A stretch of 64,000 bases of DNA, taken from contig JBBKWF010000012.1 in the NCBI GenBank assembly GCA_037968815.1, forward strand, positions 62,001-126,000, written 5' to 3'. Made by a program: the position numbers and the translations under genes. The notes below the pieces were generated by a model. That model was not told where the DNA came from. It saw only the letters and a list, made by a program, of their open reading frames with translations, and did not search any database. The DNA is from Pseudopedobacter sp037968815 (lineage in GTDB: Bacteria > Bacteroidota > Bacteroidia > Sphingobacteriales > Sphingobacteriaceae). This document shows, piece by piece, positions 44,286 through 53,345 of the stretch (the stretch's first letter is position 1; each line of letters begins with the position of its first letter).

Positions 44286-44890
44286 TAATCGTCTAAAATA
44301 TCCAACAACTCTTGTGGTAAATCATCAATCGTGTCAATATCTGATAGGGTTGGGGTAGTGGCGTATGGAGTGCTCAAACGATCAAGAATTTGAGTGGTGG
44401 TATTAAAAACCTCTCCGGTGCTCCAAGCTACATTGCTAAATAACTGCGGAATCATTTTGTTTAAACCCAATAGATAGTAACCACCGTCTTTTGCAGGACC
44501 AATTACCACATCATTGGTTTTTAAGGTTTCTAAAGCTTGTTCAATAATGCTTTGGTTGAGTTCGTAACAGTCAGAGCCGATAATTGCAACACGCTCATAT
44601 CCTTTAGCAAAAAGCTGTTCAAAGGCATCTTGCATTCTCCCACCTAAATCACTTTCTTTTTGGTAAGCAGTAAAATACACTTCATCGCCCCAAGGCATTT
44701 TTTTCTCCGAAACCTTATCGTAAAACAAATATTTGTCAGCTTTTAAATCACTTGTTATCAAACGAGTATGATTCAATAGTTCTTTATAAACTTTAAGTGC
44801 GTTTTCATTGCCTACAGTTGCAGCTAATCGTGTTTTTGATCTTCCTAACTCTGGGTATTTTAAAAAAACAATGATGGCTTCTTTGTTCAT
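44282..44890 (-). CDS. DUF2064 / TIGR04282-type glycosyltransferase-like protein
   Basis: A 202-aa nucleotide-diphospho-sugar-transferase-like protein. It begins EAIIVFLKYPELGRSKTRLAATVG, then DLGGRMQDAFEQLFAKGYERVAIIGSDCYELN and the DGGYYLLGLNKMIPQLFSNVAWSTGEVF stretch that defines the family. Some members have been linked to arsenosugar synthesis; no other arsenic gene is visible here, so that role is not claimed. It is transcribed away from the lipoprotein gene below and convergent with msrC. Confidence 0.88.
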   Translation of the reverse strand: MNKEAIIVFLKYPELGRSKTRLAATVGNENALKVYKELLNHTRLITSDLKADKYLFYDKVSEKKMPWGDEVYFTAYQKESDLGGRMQDAFEQLFAKGYERVAIIGSDCYELNQSIIEQALETLKTNDVVIGPAKDGGYYLLGLNKMIPQLFSNVAWSTGEVFNTTTQILDRLSTPYATTPTLSDIDTIDDLPQELLDILDDY

Positions 44891-44931
44891 AAAGATGGTT
44901 TGTGACTAGCTTAAACTATTTAAAAATTTAT

Positions 44932-45459
44932 CTAATTTTTGAACCGACCAGAGATTTCATAATCGTTTAAACCTAACAGAATAACCTTTTGGTGTTTGGT
45001 GATTTGATAAATAGAATCGGGGATAAATAGCAAATCTTCTGTGGTATGGTAAAGCAAGTTTTTACTTTGGGTATGGATTTCCACTTTTGTTGGTGTTTCG
45101 CCTTCAAAGTTGATTTTAATGCTTCTAACTTTTAAATCAAGGTCTGTAGCGGTATAGCTCAGTACGTTTGAAGTAGAATCTCGTTTATAGCTGTTTTTCC
45201 AAGCTGGTTTATTAATATCGCATTCTGTAAACAGTTGCAACTCTTGCTCCCAGTTATTAATTACTAAAGTTTTAGTTTCAGCATTTTTGTTTTTGCTTAC
45301 CGTTTTAACCACTGTTTTAGTGTTAAGCAGAGAGGCTTGTTGCTCAAAGTAGCCAGCAATATCAAAAAAATACATTTGTTTCTGAGTCTGTTCAACCGGT
45401 GAGGATGAACAGCTCGAAAACAAAAACAAAACAACGATTAATTTAAAAAGCTTAATCAT
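44932..45459 (-). CDS. Unrecognised lipoprotein downstream of gpmI
   Basis: A 175-aa protein with a lipoprotein signal (MIKLFKLIVVLFLFSSCSSS, Cys 17). The mature part contains IAGYFEQQASLLN near the N terminus and repeated short strands, and ends YEISGRFKN. I do not recognise a family; genes like this lie next to gpmI in related genomes as far as I recall, but that is not checked. Its start codon overlaps the gpmI stop by one base on the minus strand (TAATG), so it is translationally coupled to gpmI. Confidence 0.75.
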   Translation of the reverse strand: MIKLFKLIVVLFLFSSCSSSPVEQTQKQMYFFDIAGYFEQQASLLNTKTVVKTVSKNKNAETKTLVINNWEQELQLFTECDINKPAWKNSYKRDSTSNVLSYTATDLDLKVRSIKINFEGETPTKVEIHTQSKNLLYHTTEDLLFIPDSIYQITKHQKVILLGLNDYEISGRFKN

Positions 45460-46979
45460 TAAATTAATACATCGCCACCCATTTCTTTAGGCGCATCAAC
45501 TTTTAATAATTTTAAGATGGTAGGGGCAATGTCTCCCAGTTTACCGTCTTTTATTGTTTTATAGTCTGAGTCAATTAAAATACACGGAACCAGGTTAGTG
45601 GTGTGTGCAGTATTTACAGAACCATCAGCATTAACCATGTAATCAGCATTACCGTGATCGGCAATAATGATGAACGAATAACCATTTTTTAAACCTGCCT
45701 CTACAACAGTTTCAGCACATTTATCAACAGTTTCTACAGCTTTAATTACGGCGTCAAATACACCTGTATGTCCCACCATATCTGGGTTTGCAAAGTTTAA
45801 ACAGATAAAATCTGCCCAGCCTTTTTCAATCTCCGGAATAATAGCATCTACAATACCATTTGCGCTCATTTCTGGTTGCAAATCATAAGTAGCCACTTTT
45901 GGCGAAGGAACCATCAGTCTTTTTTCGTTCTCAAACTCTTTCTCGCGTCCGCCAGAAAAAAAGAAAGTAACGTGAGGATATTTCTCTGTTTCGGCAATTC
46001 TAATCTGATTTTTACCGTTACGCTCCAAAACTTCACCTAAAGTATTTACTAAATCATCTTTGGTAAATACCACTTTAACACCTTTAAAGGTCTCATCGTA
46101 GGTGGTCATGGTGATATAATCCAAATTCAAAGGCTTCATACCTTGTTCTGGAAACTCTTTTTGGGTAAGTGCAATAGTAATCTCTCTACCTCTATCGGTT
46201 CTAAAGTTGAAACAAATTACTACATCGCCGTCTTCAATAACAGCAATTGGATTTCCACTAGCATCGGTTTTAACCAAAGGCTGTATAAATTCATCAGTAA
46301 CGCCGTCAGCGTATGATTTGCTCATTGCTTGGGCAAAGTCATTCACTTTTTCACCCTCACCTTTAACTAATAAATCATAAGTAAGCTTTACTCTTTCCCA
46401 ACGGTTATCCCTGTCCATTGCGTAATATCTTCCAATTACACTGGCAATTTGACCTGTAGAGGTTTTTAAATGATTGTTTAAATCATTGATATAGCCAACA
46501 CCAGCATTAGGGTCAGTATCTCTACCGTCACTAAAAGCATGGATGTAAACTTTCTCTAAATCAAATGATTTAGCCGCATCACATAAACCTTTTAAGTGCG
46601 TGGTATGCGAATGCACCCCTCCGTCAGATAATAAACCTATAAAGTGTACTTTTTTATTTTCTTTTTTAGCGTATTCAAAAGCTTCTTTTAAAACAGGGTT
46701 AGTTTTAAAGTCCCCATCTTGAACAGCCTTGTTAATTCTTCCTAGCTCTTGGTAAACCACTCTTCCGGCACCTAAATTCATGTGCCCAACTTCCGAGTTG
46801 CCCATTTGTCCGGCAGGTAAGCCTACCGCTTCGCCCGAAGCTTCTAACCTAGCGTTTGGATATTGTTTAATACACTTATCAAAAAATGGAGTATTTGCAG
46901 CGATGATGGCGTTTGATGAGTCGTTTTTTCCGTATCCCCAGCCATCTAGGATTAGGAGTGCAACTTTTTTATTTTTCAC
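45459..46979 (-). CDS. gpmI: 2,3-bisphosphoglycerate-independent phosphoglycerate mutase
   Basis: GpmI interconverts 3- and 2-phosphoglycerate in glycolysis and gluconeogenesis using two manganese ions. It has the alkaline-phosphatase-fold LLILDGWG start, the phospho-Ser in GQMGNSEVGHMNLGAGR, AFSDGRDTDPN, IGRYYAMDRDNRWER, NFANPDMVGHTG and IADHGNADYM. I choose the GTG at 46979 (VKNKKVALLILDGWGYG), which gives the usual N terminus and 506 aa. The ATG at 47012 would add 11 hydrophobic residues. A TATATTTG box lies 4 nt before the GTG, so the message may start there. Confidence 0.95.
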   Translation of the reverse strand: MKNKKVALLILDGWGYGKNDSSNAIIAANTPFFDKCIKQYPNARLEASGEAVGLPAGQMGNSEVGHMNLGAGRVVYQELGRINKAVQDGDFKTNPVLKEAFEYAKKENKKVHFIGLLSDGGVHSHTTHLKGLCDAAKSFDLEKVYIHAFSDGRDTDPNAGVGYINDLNNHLKTSTGQIASVIGRYYAMDRDNRWERVKLTYDLLVKGEGEKVNDFAQAMSKSYADGVTDEFIQPLVKTDASGNPIAVIEDGDVVICFNFRTDRGREITIALTQKEFPEQGMKPLNLDYITMTTYDETFKGVKVVFTKDDLVNTLGEVLERNGKNQIRIAETEKYPHVTFFFSGGREKEFENEKRLMVPSPKVATYDLQPEMSANGIVDAIIPEIEKGWADFICLNFANPDMVGHTGVFDAVIKAVETVDKCAETVVEAGLKNGYSFIIIADHGNADYMVNADGSVNTAHTTNLVPCILIDSDYKTIKDGKLGDIAPTILKLLKVDAPKEMGGDVLI

Positions 46980-47074
46980 AATGCAAATATATAAAACTAA
47001 TTTTAGCTTCATTAGCGAACTATTTACTAAATTATGGCAAATTTGTAGTTGATTACACCATATAAAGCTGAAAT

Positions 47075-47461
47075 ATGAAATACACTTTTACCCTTCTTTT
47101 TTTAATTTTTATTAAAAGTGCTTTTGCATTTGATGTAATTGACGATGTGACCGCGTTTTTTAAGAAAGGCGACACCAAGGAGATTGCTAAATATTTCCCA
47201 TCTACTGTGGAGCTTTCCATCTTAGAACAAGAGGATATTTACTCAAGCAACCAAGCAGTCTTTATTTTAAAAGACTTTTTTGCTAAACATCCGCCAATTA
47301 GCGCAAAAATTATTCATAAAGTAACCTCTAATCCTAACTATAAATTTGGGGTTATCTTACTCACCACGTCTAATGCTAACTACCGTGTTAGCTTTGAATT
47401 AAAGAGCAATTCATCAAAATTTCTCATCTCTCAAATCAGAATTGGAGAAAATAAAGAATAA
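47075..47461 (+). CDS. DUF4783 exported protein
   Basis: A 128-aa protein with a cleavable signal peptide (MKYTFTLLFLIFIKSAFAF) and a small domain of the DUF4783 type: a helix (IDDVTAFFKKGDTKEIAKYFPSTVELSI) followed by strands (NYKFGVILLTTSNANYRVSFEL, FLISQIRIGEN), an NTF2-like layout. It occurs in front of nadC in many Bacteroidota. Its frame overlaps the extended nadC frame, and nadC's probable TTG start is 43 nt behind its stop. The role is unknown. Confidence 0.85.
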   Translation: MKYTFTLLFLIFIKSAFAFDVIDDVTAFFKKGDTKEIAKYFPSTVELSILEQEDIYSSNQAVFILKDFFAKHPPISAKIIHKVTSNPNYKFGVILLTTSNANYRVSFELKSNSSKFLISQIRIGENKE

Positions 47462-47504
47462 CCAAAGCATAAAATTTATATTTTTGGGGCAAATATTACA
47501 TATA

Positions 47505-48350
47505 TTGGACAATCAAGTACTACAACAATTTATAGATAATGCTCTTATAGAGGATGTTGCAGACGGTGACCACACGTCTTTATCTACCATTCCGGAAGAT
47601 GCAAAAGGAAAAGCCAAGCTTTTAATTAAAGAAAACGGGATAATTGCAGGGGTTGAAGTGGCTTTAGCAATTTTTAAAACTGTTGATGCCGACTTAAAAG
47701 TTGAGGTTTTAATTAAGGATGGGAGCGAGGTTAAATTTGGTGATATTGTTTTGTACGTAACTGGCAGTTCACGTTCTATACTTACAGCAGAGCGTTTGGT
47801 ATTAAATACCATGCAAAGGATGAGCGGTATTGCAACTACCACCAATAAAATAGTAAACCTTATTGCCCCAACTGGTACAAAGGTTTTAGATACCCGTAAA
47901 ACAACGCCTAATATCAGGTTTTTAGAAAAAGAAGCTGTTAAAATTGGGGGAGGTGTAAACCATAGATTTGGTTTGTACGATATGATTTTGATTAAAGATA
48001 ACCATGTTGATTATGCGGGAGGGATACCTCAAGCCATTAATGCAGCAAAAAAGTATCTTAAAGAAAAAAACATCAATATCCCGATAGAAGTAGAGGTTAG
48101 AAACTTGGAAGAATTAAAAGCAGTAATGAATACTGGTACTGTAGATAGAATTTTGTTAGATAATTTTAACTTTGCCGGACTTAAAGAAGCAGTAGCTTTG
48201 ATTAATGGTACTTACATTACCGAAGCATCTGGTGGAATTACTGAAGAAACAGTTTTAGACTATGCAAAATGTGGTGTAGATTATGTTTCGATGGGGGCGC
48301 TTACTCATTCTGTTAAAAGTTTGGATATGAGCCTTAAAGCAGTTATTTAA
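47505..48350 (+). CDS. nadC: Nicotinate-nucleotide pyrophosphorylase (quinolinate phosphoribosyltransferase)
   Basis: NadC makes nicotinate mononucleotide from quinolinate and PRPP in NAD synthesis. Motifs are IEDVADGDHTSL, ERLVLNTMQRMSGIAT, LDTRKTTPNIRFLEKEAVKIGGGVNHRFGLYDMILIKDNH, VEVRNLEEL, DRILLDNFN and ITEASGGITEE. I place the start at the TTG at 47505 (LDNQVLQQFIDNAL), which gives the family N terminus and 281 aa. An ATG at 47442 in frame would add 21 residues and overlap the DUF4783 gene. nadA and nadB are not in this window. Confidence 0.93.
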   Translation: MDNQVLQQFIDNALIEDVADGDHTSLSTIPEDAKGKAKLLIKENGIIAGVEVALAIFKTVDADLKVEVLIKDGSEVKFGDIVLYVTGSSRSILTAERLVLNTMQRMSGIATTTNKIVNLIAPTGTKVLDTRKTTPNIRFLEKEAVKIGGGVNHRFGLYDMILIKDNHVDYAGGIPQAINAAKKYLKEKNINIPIEVEVRNLEELKAVMNTGTVDRILLDNFNFAGLKEAVALINGTYITEASGGITEETVLDYAKCGVDYVSMGALTHSVKSLDMSLKAVI

Positions 48351-48398
48351 TTTAAAAATAAGACGTTTGAAAAATCAAAAAAACAATATAATAGCTTT

Positions 48399-49043
48399 AT
48401 GATTTCGGTTTATTCTATCGGAGCGTTATTGCTAGCTTATCTATTCGGATCGATACCCACTGCCGTTTGGATAGGTCAGGCCTTTTATGGTATCGATGTA
48501 CGCGAGTACGGTAGCGGAAACGCAGGAGCAACTAATACATTTAGGGTATTAGGTAAAAAAGCAGGTATCCCAGTAATGATATTGGATATCTTAAAAGGGT
48601 GGACAGCCACTAATCTAGTTTCTTTCATCGGTTTATCAGTAACCGGTCCAGAGCATTCTGTACAGTTTGTGAATTATCAATTGGCTTTAGGTGTTGTTGC
48701 CGTAATGGGACACTTGTTTCCGGTTTTTGCCGGATTTAGAGGCGGTAAAGGAATTGCAACCCTATTTGGTATGATATTGGCAGTGCACTTTCCATCAGCT
48801 TTAATTTGTGTTCTTGTATTTGTAGTCGTTTTATTATTAACAAAATACGTGTCATTAAGCAGTATATCAGCAGGTTTTGCTTTTACTTTTAGTGTGATAT
48901 TTATTTATCAGGTATCTGTTAAGGCAATAATAATTTATGGAATGTGCATCTGCATATTGATTTTGGTAACCCACCAAAAAAATATTGAAAGGCTACTCAT
49001 GGGTAAAGAATCAAAGGTAAATCTGTTTAAAAAAAAGCAGTAA
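48399..49043 (+). CDS. plsY: Acyl-phosphate glycerol-3-phosphate acyltransferase
   Basis: PlsY is the inner-membrane enzyme that makes lysophosphatidate from acyl-phosphate and glycerol 3-phosphate. The 214-aa protein has the three family motifs: LFGSIPTAVWIG, GSGNAGATNTFRVLGKKAG and FRGGKGIATLFG, with five or more transmembrane helices. It starts 48 nt behind nadC and is followed after 15 nt by the M48 peptidase gene. Confidence 0.95.
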   Translation: MISVYSIGALLLAYLFGSIPTAVWIGQAFYGIDVREYGSGNAGATNTFRVLGKKAGIPVMILDILKGWTATNLVSFIGLSVTGPEHSVQFVNYQLALGVVAVMGHLFPVFAGFRGGKGIATLFGMILAVHFPSALICVLVFVVVLLLTKYVSLSSISAGFAFTFSVIFIYQVSVKAIIIYGMCICILILVTHQKNIERLLMGKESKVNLFKKKQ

Positions 49044-49058
49044 CATTAAGTAAAAATT

Positions 49059-49856
49059 ATGAAAATTAAATTATTTGCAGTCGCAGGGTTATGTACCCTA
49101 ATGATGGCATGCTCTACAGTACCATTAACTGGTAGAAAACAAGCTAACCTAGTTAGTGATAGCGAAATGCAACAAATGGCAGCGACAAGTTATAGTGAAC
49201 TTTTGTCGAGCCCAGAAACTAAAGTGGTTAATAACTCGCAAAGTAGACAAGTTAAAGCTGTAGGTGCTAAAATTCAAGCAGCGGTAACTAAGTTTATGAA
49301 TGACAATGGTTACTCTAGTCAGATTGCAGGTTTTGCTTGGGAGTTTAATTTAATTGAAAGCCCAGATGTTAACGCATGGTGTATGCCAGGTGGTAAAGTA
49401 GCTATCTATACCGGCATATTACCAGTTACTCAAGACGAAGCTGGTTTGGCGACGGTAATGGGTCACGAGATTGCACATGCAATAGCTAAACACAGTAACG
49501 AACGTTATTCGCAAGAAATGATAGCGCAAGGTTTAGGCTCTATATTGGGTGCTGCAGTAACTAAAACAGAAGCTGGAATGAGTGTGTTTAACCAAGTTTA
49601 TGGTCTTGGCGCTCAAGCAGGTGTTTTGTTGCCAAATTCTAGAAACCAGGAGTCTGAAGCGGATAGATTAGGCTTAACCTTTATGGCTATGGCGGGATAT
49701 GATCCACAAAATGCAGTTTATTTTTGGCAACGTATGGCCGCTCAAAAGAACGGACAGTCTACTCCAGAGTTTTTAAGTACGCACCCAAGTGATGCTACAC
49801 GTATCAATGATATTAAAACACATTTACCAGAAGCGCTTAAGTATTATAAAAAATAA
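49059..49856 (+). CDS. M48-family metallopeptidase lipoprotein
   Basis: A 265-aa periplasmic zinc peptidase related to LoiP/BepA. The lipoprotein signal ends MMACST (Cys 18). The zinc site is HEIAH (136-140) with the third ligand in ESEADRLG (near 200). NAWCMPGGKVAIYTGIL and FLSTHPSDATRINDI are typical for the subfamily that does outer-membrane quality control. It ends in a strong terminator and is the last gene before the repeat zone. Confidence 0.94.
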   Translation: MKIKLFAVAGLCTLMMACSTVPLTGRKQANLVSDSEMQQMAATSYSELLSSPETKVVNNSQSRQVKAVGAKIQAAVTKFMNDNGYSSQIAGFAWEFNLIESPDVNAWCMPGGKVAIYTGILPVTQDEAGLATVMGHEIAHAIAKHSNERYSQEMIAQGLGSILGAAVTKTEAGMSVFNQVYGLGAQAGVLLPNSRNQESEADRLGLTFMAMAGYDPQNAVYFWQRMAAQKNGQSTPEFLSTHPSDATRINDIKTHLPEALKYYKK

Positions 49857-49873
49857 TTGATCGCTTTATTGGA

Positions 49874-49909
49874 AAAGGCTTAAAGACTGCGGTTTTTAAG
49901 CCTTTTTTT
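49874..49909 (+). terminator. Rho-independent terminator of the M48 gene
   Basis: AAAGGCTTAAA (49874-49884) and TTTAAGCCTTT (49895-49905) form a perfect 11-bp stem with a 10-nt loop, running on into TTTT. Confidence 0.9.
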
Positions 49910-49929
49910 GTTTCCCATTTCAATCGGTT

Positions 49930-52190
49930 TTTATCTAATTTTTCTTTCTGAGCAGGGTCTTTCCAATGCTATTATTTAAGCGATCCCGTCATGTTGAACG
50001 ATAGTGAAACATCTCACCGTCATCGTGAGGAGGTACGACGTGACGATCTGCAGGCTATGGAAGTTAAACCTTTCTTTTCTCACAGACTCCTTCGTCCAAG
50101 CAGGGTCTGTTGCAAACGACCCTGCGTTTTGAATTATTTTTCTCAGTCAAATAGGTTCTTAATTATGGAAATCTTCCCGGCTCATTGCCGCCGGAAAGGC
50201 TAGAAACTTTTTTCCTTCAGCTGAAAAAAGTATCCAAAAAAAGCCGCCGCTGCGCCGGTTGCTACAATAGTAGTGCTTTTATTTCTGCATCACTACCGCA
50301 ACCGCCAAGGCGGAATTATCTGTTACGGAAGGTTGTGCTTTTAGGCTGGGTAGGCGTTCTTATAGCAGAGCCACGCGATAGGGAGCGCTGGGCTGGTAAA
50401 ACGCCGAGCCGGGAGCTGGCCTTGTGCGGATGAAGGATCGTTTTACATTGATTCTTTGGTTACTTTCTCATCAAGGAGAAAGTTACTAGGCATTGTCCCG
50501 CCAATGAGGGACGGAAAGCCTTGAGGGAAAACGCCTTAATTTTTTTTCGTCCAAGCAGGGTCTGTTGCAAACGACCCTGCGTTTTGAATTATTTTTCTCA
50601 GTCAAATATGTTCTTAATTACGGAAATCTTCCCGGCTCATTGCCGCCGGAAAGGCTAGTAACTTTTTTTCCGCAAAAAAGTCACCAAAAAACTCTCCGCT
50701 GCGCCGGTTGCTAGGGAAGGTAGTGCTTTTACTTTCTTTATCTGTACCGCAACCGCCAAGGCGGAATTTATCGGTTAAGGAAGGGTTGTGCTTTTAGCCT
50801 TGCTTGATGGTCTCTCTTTTGTCCAAGCAGGGTTTCTCTTTTCGAGAACTCTGATTTTTTTAATGTATTCTTTTTTATCGAGTGCCCAGCCCGTCATGCT
50901 GAGCGGAGTCGAGGCATCTCACAAGCAGGTTTTCCGTCTCAATAGGTTCTTTATTGTTTAATTACTTTGCGTCCAAGCAGAGTTTCTCTTTTCGAGAACC
51001 ATGCGTTTTTTTAATGTCCAAGCAGGGTCTTTCGCAGAAGACCCTGCGTTATCTTTTTCAACTGTCTTTCTTTTAGAAACTTTTCAAGTAAAAAGTCAGT
51101 CTCTTGAAGTAAATCTGCCCGGCTCATTGCCGCCGGAAAGGCTGGCGTAATAGCTTATATGTGAGATGTTTCACTACCGTTCAACATGACGAAGTGGGCG
51201 CTCTCAAAGCAGAGCCTCAAAGCAGAGCCAGGCGAAAGGGAGCGCTGGGCTGGTAAAACGCCGAGCCGGGAGCTGGCCATGTGCGGATGAAGGATCGTTT
51301 TACATTGATTCTTTGGTTACTTTCTCATCAAGGAGAATTGCTTAGCACTCTTGAATTCCATAACAACAATGAAAAAGAAATGAAAAAAGTTACTAGGCAT
51401 TGTCCCGCCAATGAGGGACGGAAAGCCTTGAGGGAAAACGCCTCTTTTATTTCGTCCAAGCAGGGTCTGTTGCAAACGACCCTGCGTTTTGAATTATTCT
51501 TCTCAGTCAAATAGGTTCTTAATTATGGAAATCCTCCCGGCTCATTGCCGCCGGAAAGGCTAGAAACTTTTTTTTCCGCAAAAAAAGTATCCAAAAAAAC
51601 TCTCCGCTGCGCCGGTTGCTACAATGGTAGTGCTTTTATTTCTGCACCAGTACCGCAACCGCCAAGGCGGAATTTGTCGGTTATGGAAGGTTGTGCTTTT
51701 AGATTGGCGTAATAGCTTATATGTAAGATGTTTCACTACCGTTCAACATGACGAAGTGGGCGCTCTTAGCAGAGCCAGTACGCAAATCCGTTTAGCAAAT
51801 CCGGCATTTGAATGTTTGAATTGGAACCCGATAAATCTTTTTGCACTTGCTTTGTAAACCGACAACCATCAGCAATCCGCAGAAGTGTTGCACAAAACCT
51901 TCTTAAACCATTACCGTTCCCACGGCTTGGATTGCGCTCCAAAGATTTATTGCGGTGGAATGAACAAAGATTCGGAAGCCTTGATTCTTTGGTTACTTTC
52001 TCATCAAGGAGAAAGTTACTAGGCATTGTCCCGCCAATGAGGGACGGAAAGCCTTGAGGGAAAACGCCTTAATTTTAAAAAGAAGAACACCATAATTCCA
52101 GAGATATCTCCGGCTTTTTGCCACCGGAAGGCTAGCAGCACCGCTGCAAAAAAACAGAAACCATCTTCTAAAATCAAAAAAGATGGTTCC
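49930..52190. repeat. Array of composite interspersed repeats (at least three copies)
   Basis: No gene is supported in 49930-52190. A composite unit recurs in direct orientation, with starts near 50095, 50549 and 51453 and a shorter version near 50950-51130. Each unit has, in order: a CAAGCAGGG...CCCTGCG hairpin; a CAGTCAAATA..GTTCTTAATTA stretch; a CCCGGCTCATTGCCGCCGG hairpin; a CGCTGCGCCGGTTGCTA...ACCGCCAAGGCGG module; and an AGCAGAG...GAGCGC, AAAACGCCGAGCCGG, GGATGAAGGATCGTTTTAC module ending in AGGCATTGTCCCGCCAATGAGGG. Segments with GATGTTTCACTACCGTTCAACATGA appear near 51170 and 51730. Short frames across the array follow the repeats and are not genes. Confidence 0.85.
51845..51985. repeat. 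Repeat module F, copy 2 (inverted)
   Basis: GACAACCATCAGCAATCCGC, CTTGGATTGCGCTC and AATGAACAAAGATTC occur here in this order. They are the reverse complement of the module at 36815-36930. The module is embedded in the last composite unit of the array, in place of its usual G/C-rich segment. Confidence 0.7.
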
Positions 52191-52200
52191 CTTACCCTCA

Positions 52201-52821
52201 TCACTGCACTACCCTCGATAGCACATCAGAATTTGCTTCCTGGTTTTTGCGACCTATCGCTTTTATCCTGCCGTAAACTCGCACACCGCTGCGTAGCCCT
52301 CTCACCGTTATTTCCCGGTTGGTGCTGGGTACAACCTTCCATTGGGTCAGGTCTGTTGGGGCTTCATCGGTATATTCATAATTGTAAGCCATGGCATTGG
52401 CCGCTTTCTTACAGCTAAATTTCAGTTCCCCGGCATTCACACCGTCCGTAATTTTAAAATCTGTAGGCAAACCTAGGGAGCTCGTTCCCTCACCTGTAGA
52501 GGCCAGCTCAAATCCCGAACTGATCAGCAAGGCCTTGTCGCCGTTGGCAATAGCCTCCACATCCGTCGACAGTTGGCGCATGCCATTCAGCAACGCATCT
52601 TTAGCCTGGTTCTTTAGAGCAATCAGTTGCCTGTCGCCGTTGCCGGTTTTGTTAAGGGCTGTCACATAAGCGGTTTGCAGTAGCGTAAAATCAGCATTGC
52701 TGGGGATGGTGTCTGTAAAGGCAGGATTGCCAGTGAGGGAATCCACCACATTTTTAGACCTTAGGGCCAGTTTCGAATCTGAAAGTTTGCCATAATCCTT
52801 AATTAATCTTTGTTGTTTCAT
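52201..52821 (-). CDS. Fibronectin type III-like protein, all-helical N terminus
   Basis: A 206-aa protein without signal peptide. The first half is helical (LALRSKNVVDSLTGNPAFTDTIPSNADFTLLQTAYVTAL...), and the last 90 residues look like one Fn3 beta-sandwich (LKFSCKKAANAMAYNYEYTDEAPTDLTQWKVVPSTNREITVRGLRSGVRVYGRIKAIGRK). The start is MKQQRLIKDYGKL. It is visibly richer in G+C than its surroundings (28 of 60 bases in 52441-52500) and stands alone between two repeat zones, which suggests recent arrival. Function unknown; similar proteins are annotated only by their Fn3 fold. Confidence 0.75.
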   Translation of the reverse strand: MKQQRLIKDYGKLSDSKLALRSKNVVDSLTGNPAFTDTIPSNADFTLLQTAYVTALNKTGNGDRQLIALKNQAKDALLNGMRQLSTDVEAIANGDKALLISSGFELASTGEGTSSLGLPTDFKITDGVNAGELKFSCKKAANAMAYNYEYTDEAPTDLTQWKVVPSTNREITVRGLRSGVRVYGRIKAIGRKNQEANSDVLSRVVQ

Positions 52822-53061
52822 TATACAAGATCTAACATAAAGGAGTACATTCTCCTTCTGTAACCTAAATGTAGCTCCCCCAAAACCTTCCTACAATAGT
52901 CCCCTAAATTTCTATGGGAATTTCGACCCACTTTGACACGCAACAGCACTAGCTACACAAAAAAGCGTAATGTGTACTTTATGGGCAGAAATGTAAAAAC
53001 AGGAGAAAAAGGGTAATTCTGGGGTCTTGTTTTTAACGAAAAAGCATTTTTCGTGTAAGTG

Positions 53062-53237
53062 GAAGCGCATTTCTATGAACGCAAAGCCTTCCGCAACGCA
53101 CCCGAAGCGTATTTCTGTGAACGAAAAGCCCTTGGCAATACACCCGAAGCGCATTTCTATAAACGCAAAGTCTTCCGCAATGCACCCGAAGCGTATTTCT
53201 ATGAACGAGAAGCTTTCTGCAATGCACCCGAAGCGAA
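53062..53237. repeat. 42-bp tandem repeat, four units plus a partial one
   Basis: Four units of exactly 42 bp (53062-53103, 53104-53145, 53146-53187, 53188-53229) start with GAAGCG and end with GCACCC or ACACCC; a partial fifth unit follows. Units differ by several substitutions but no indels. As 42 is a multiple of three, at least two plus-strand frames and one minus-strand frame stay open as 14-residue repeats, for example EAHFYERKAFRNAP. No start site or neighbour supports translation of any of them. The stretch 52822-53061 before it holds nothing recognisable apart from a small AAGGAG/CTCCTT hairpin near 52840. Confidence 0.85.
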
Positions 53238-53239
53238 GA

Positions 53240-53345
53240 GGGGTGAGTGGTGAGGGTTGTAAGTGGTAAGTGGTAGGTTGTAAGTAGTAGGTTGTAAGTG
53301 GTAAGTTTGAGTTGAAAGTGTAAAGTTGAAAGTATAAAGTTGATG
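53240..53345. repeat. Low-complexity GTAAGTGGTAGGTTG-type tract
   Basis: A run of short imperfect repeats made of GTAAGTGGT, AGGTTGTAAGT and AAGTTGAAAGTGTAAAG, nearly free of C on the plus strand. It follows the 42-bp repeat directly. It is probably a degenerate palindrome arm or slippage-grown sequence. No gene lies here; 53345-53500 shows nothing else. Confidence 0.6.

Noticed and set aside
50185..51857. Several 60-90-codon frames in the repeat array
   Set aside because: They follow the repeats, lack start signals and encode low-complexity peptides.
53062..53237. Possible CRISPR array
   Set aside because: Units are directly adjacent without unique spacers, and no cas gene is present.
53027..53269. 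Three overlapping frames with 14-residue repeats over the 42-bp tandem array
   Set aside because: All frames are open because the unit is a multiple of three; none has a start region or a neighbour that favours it.
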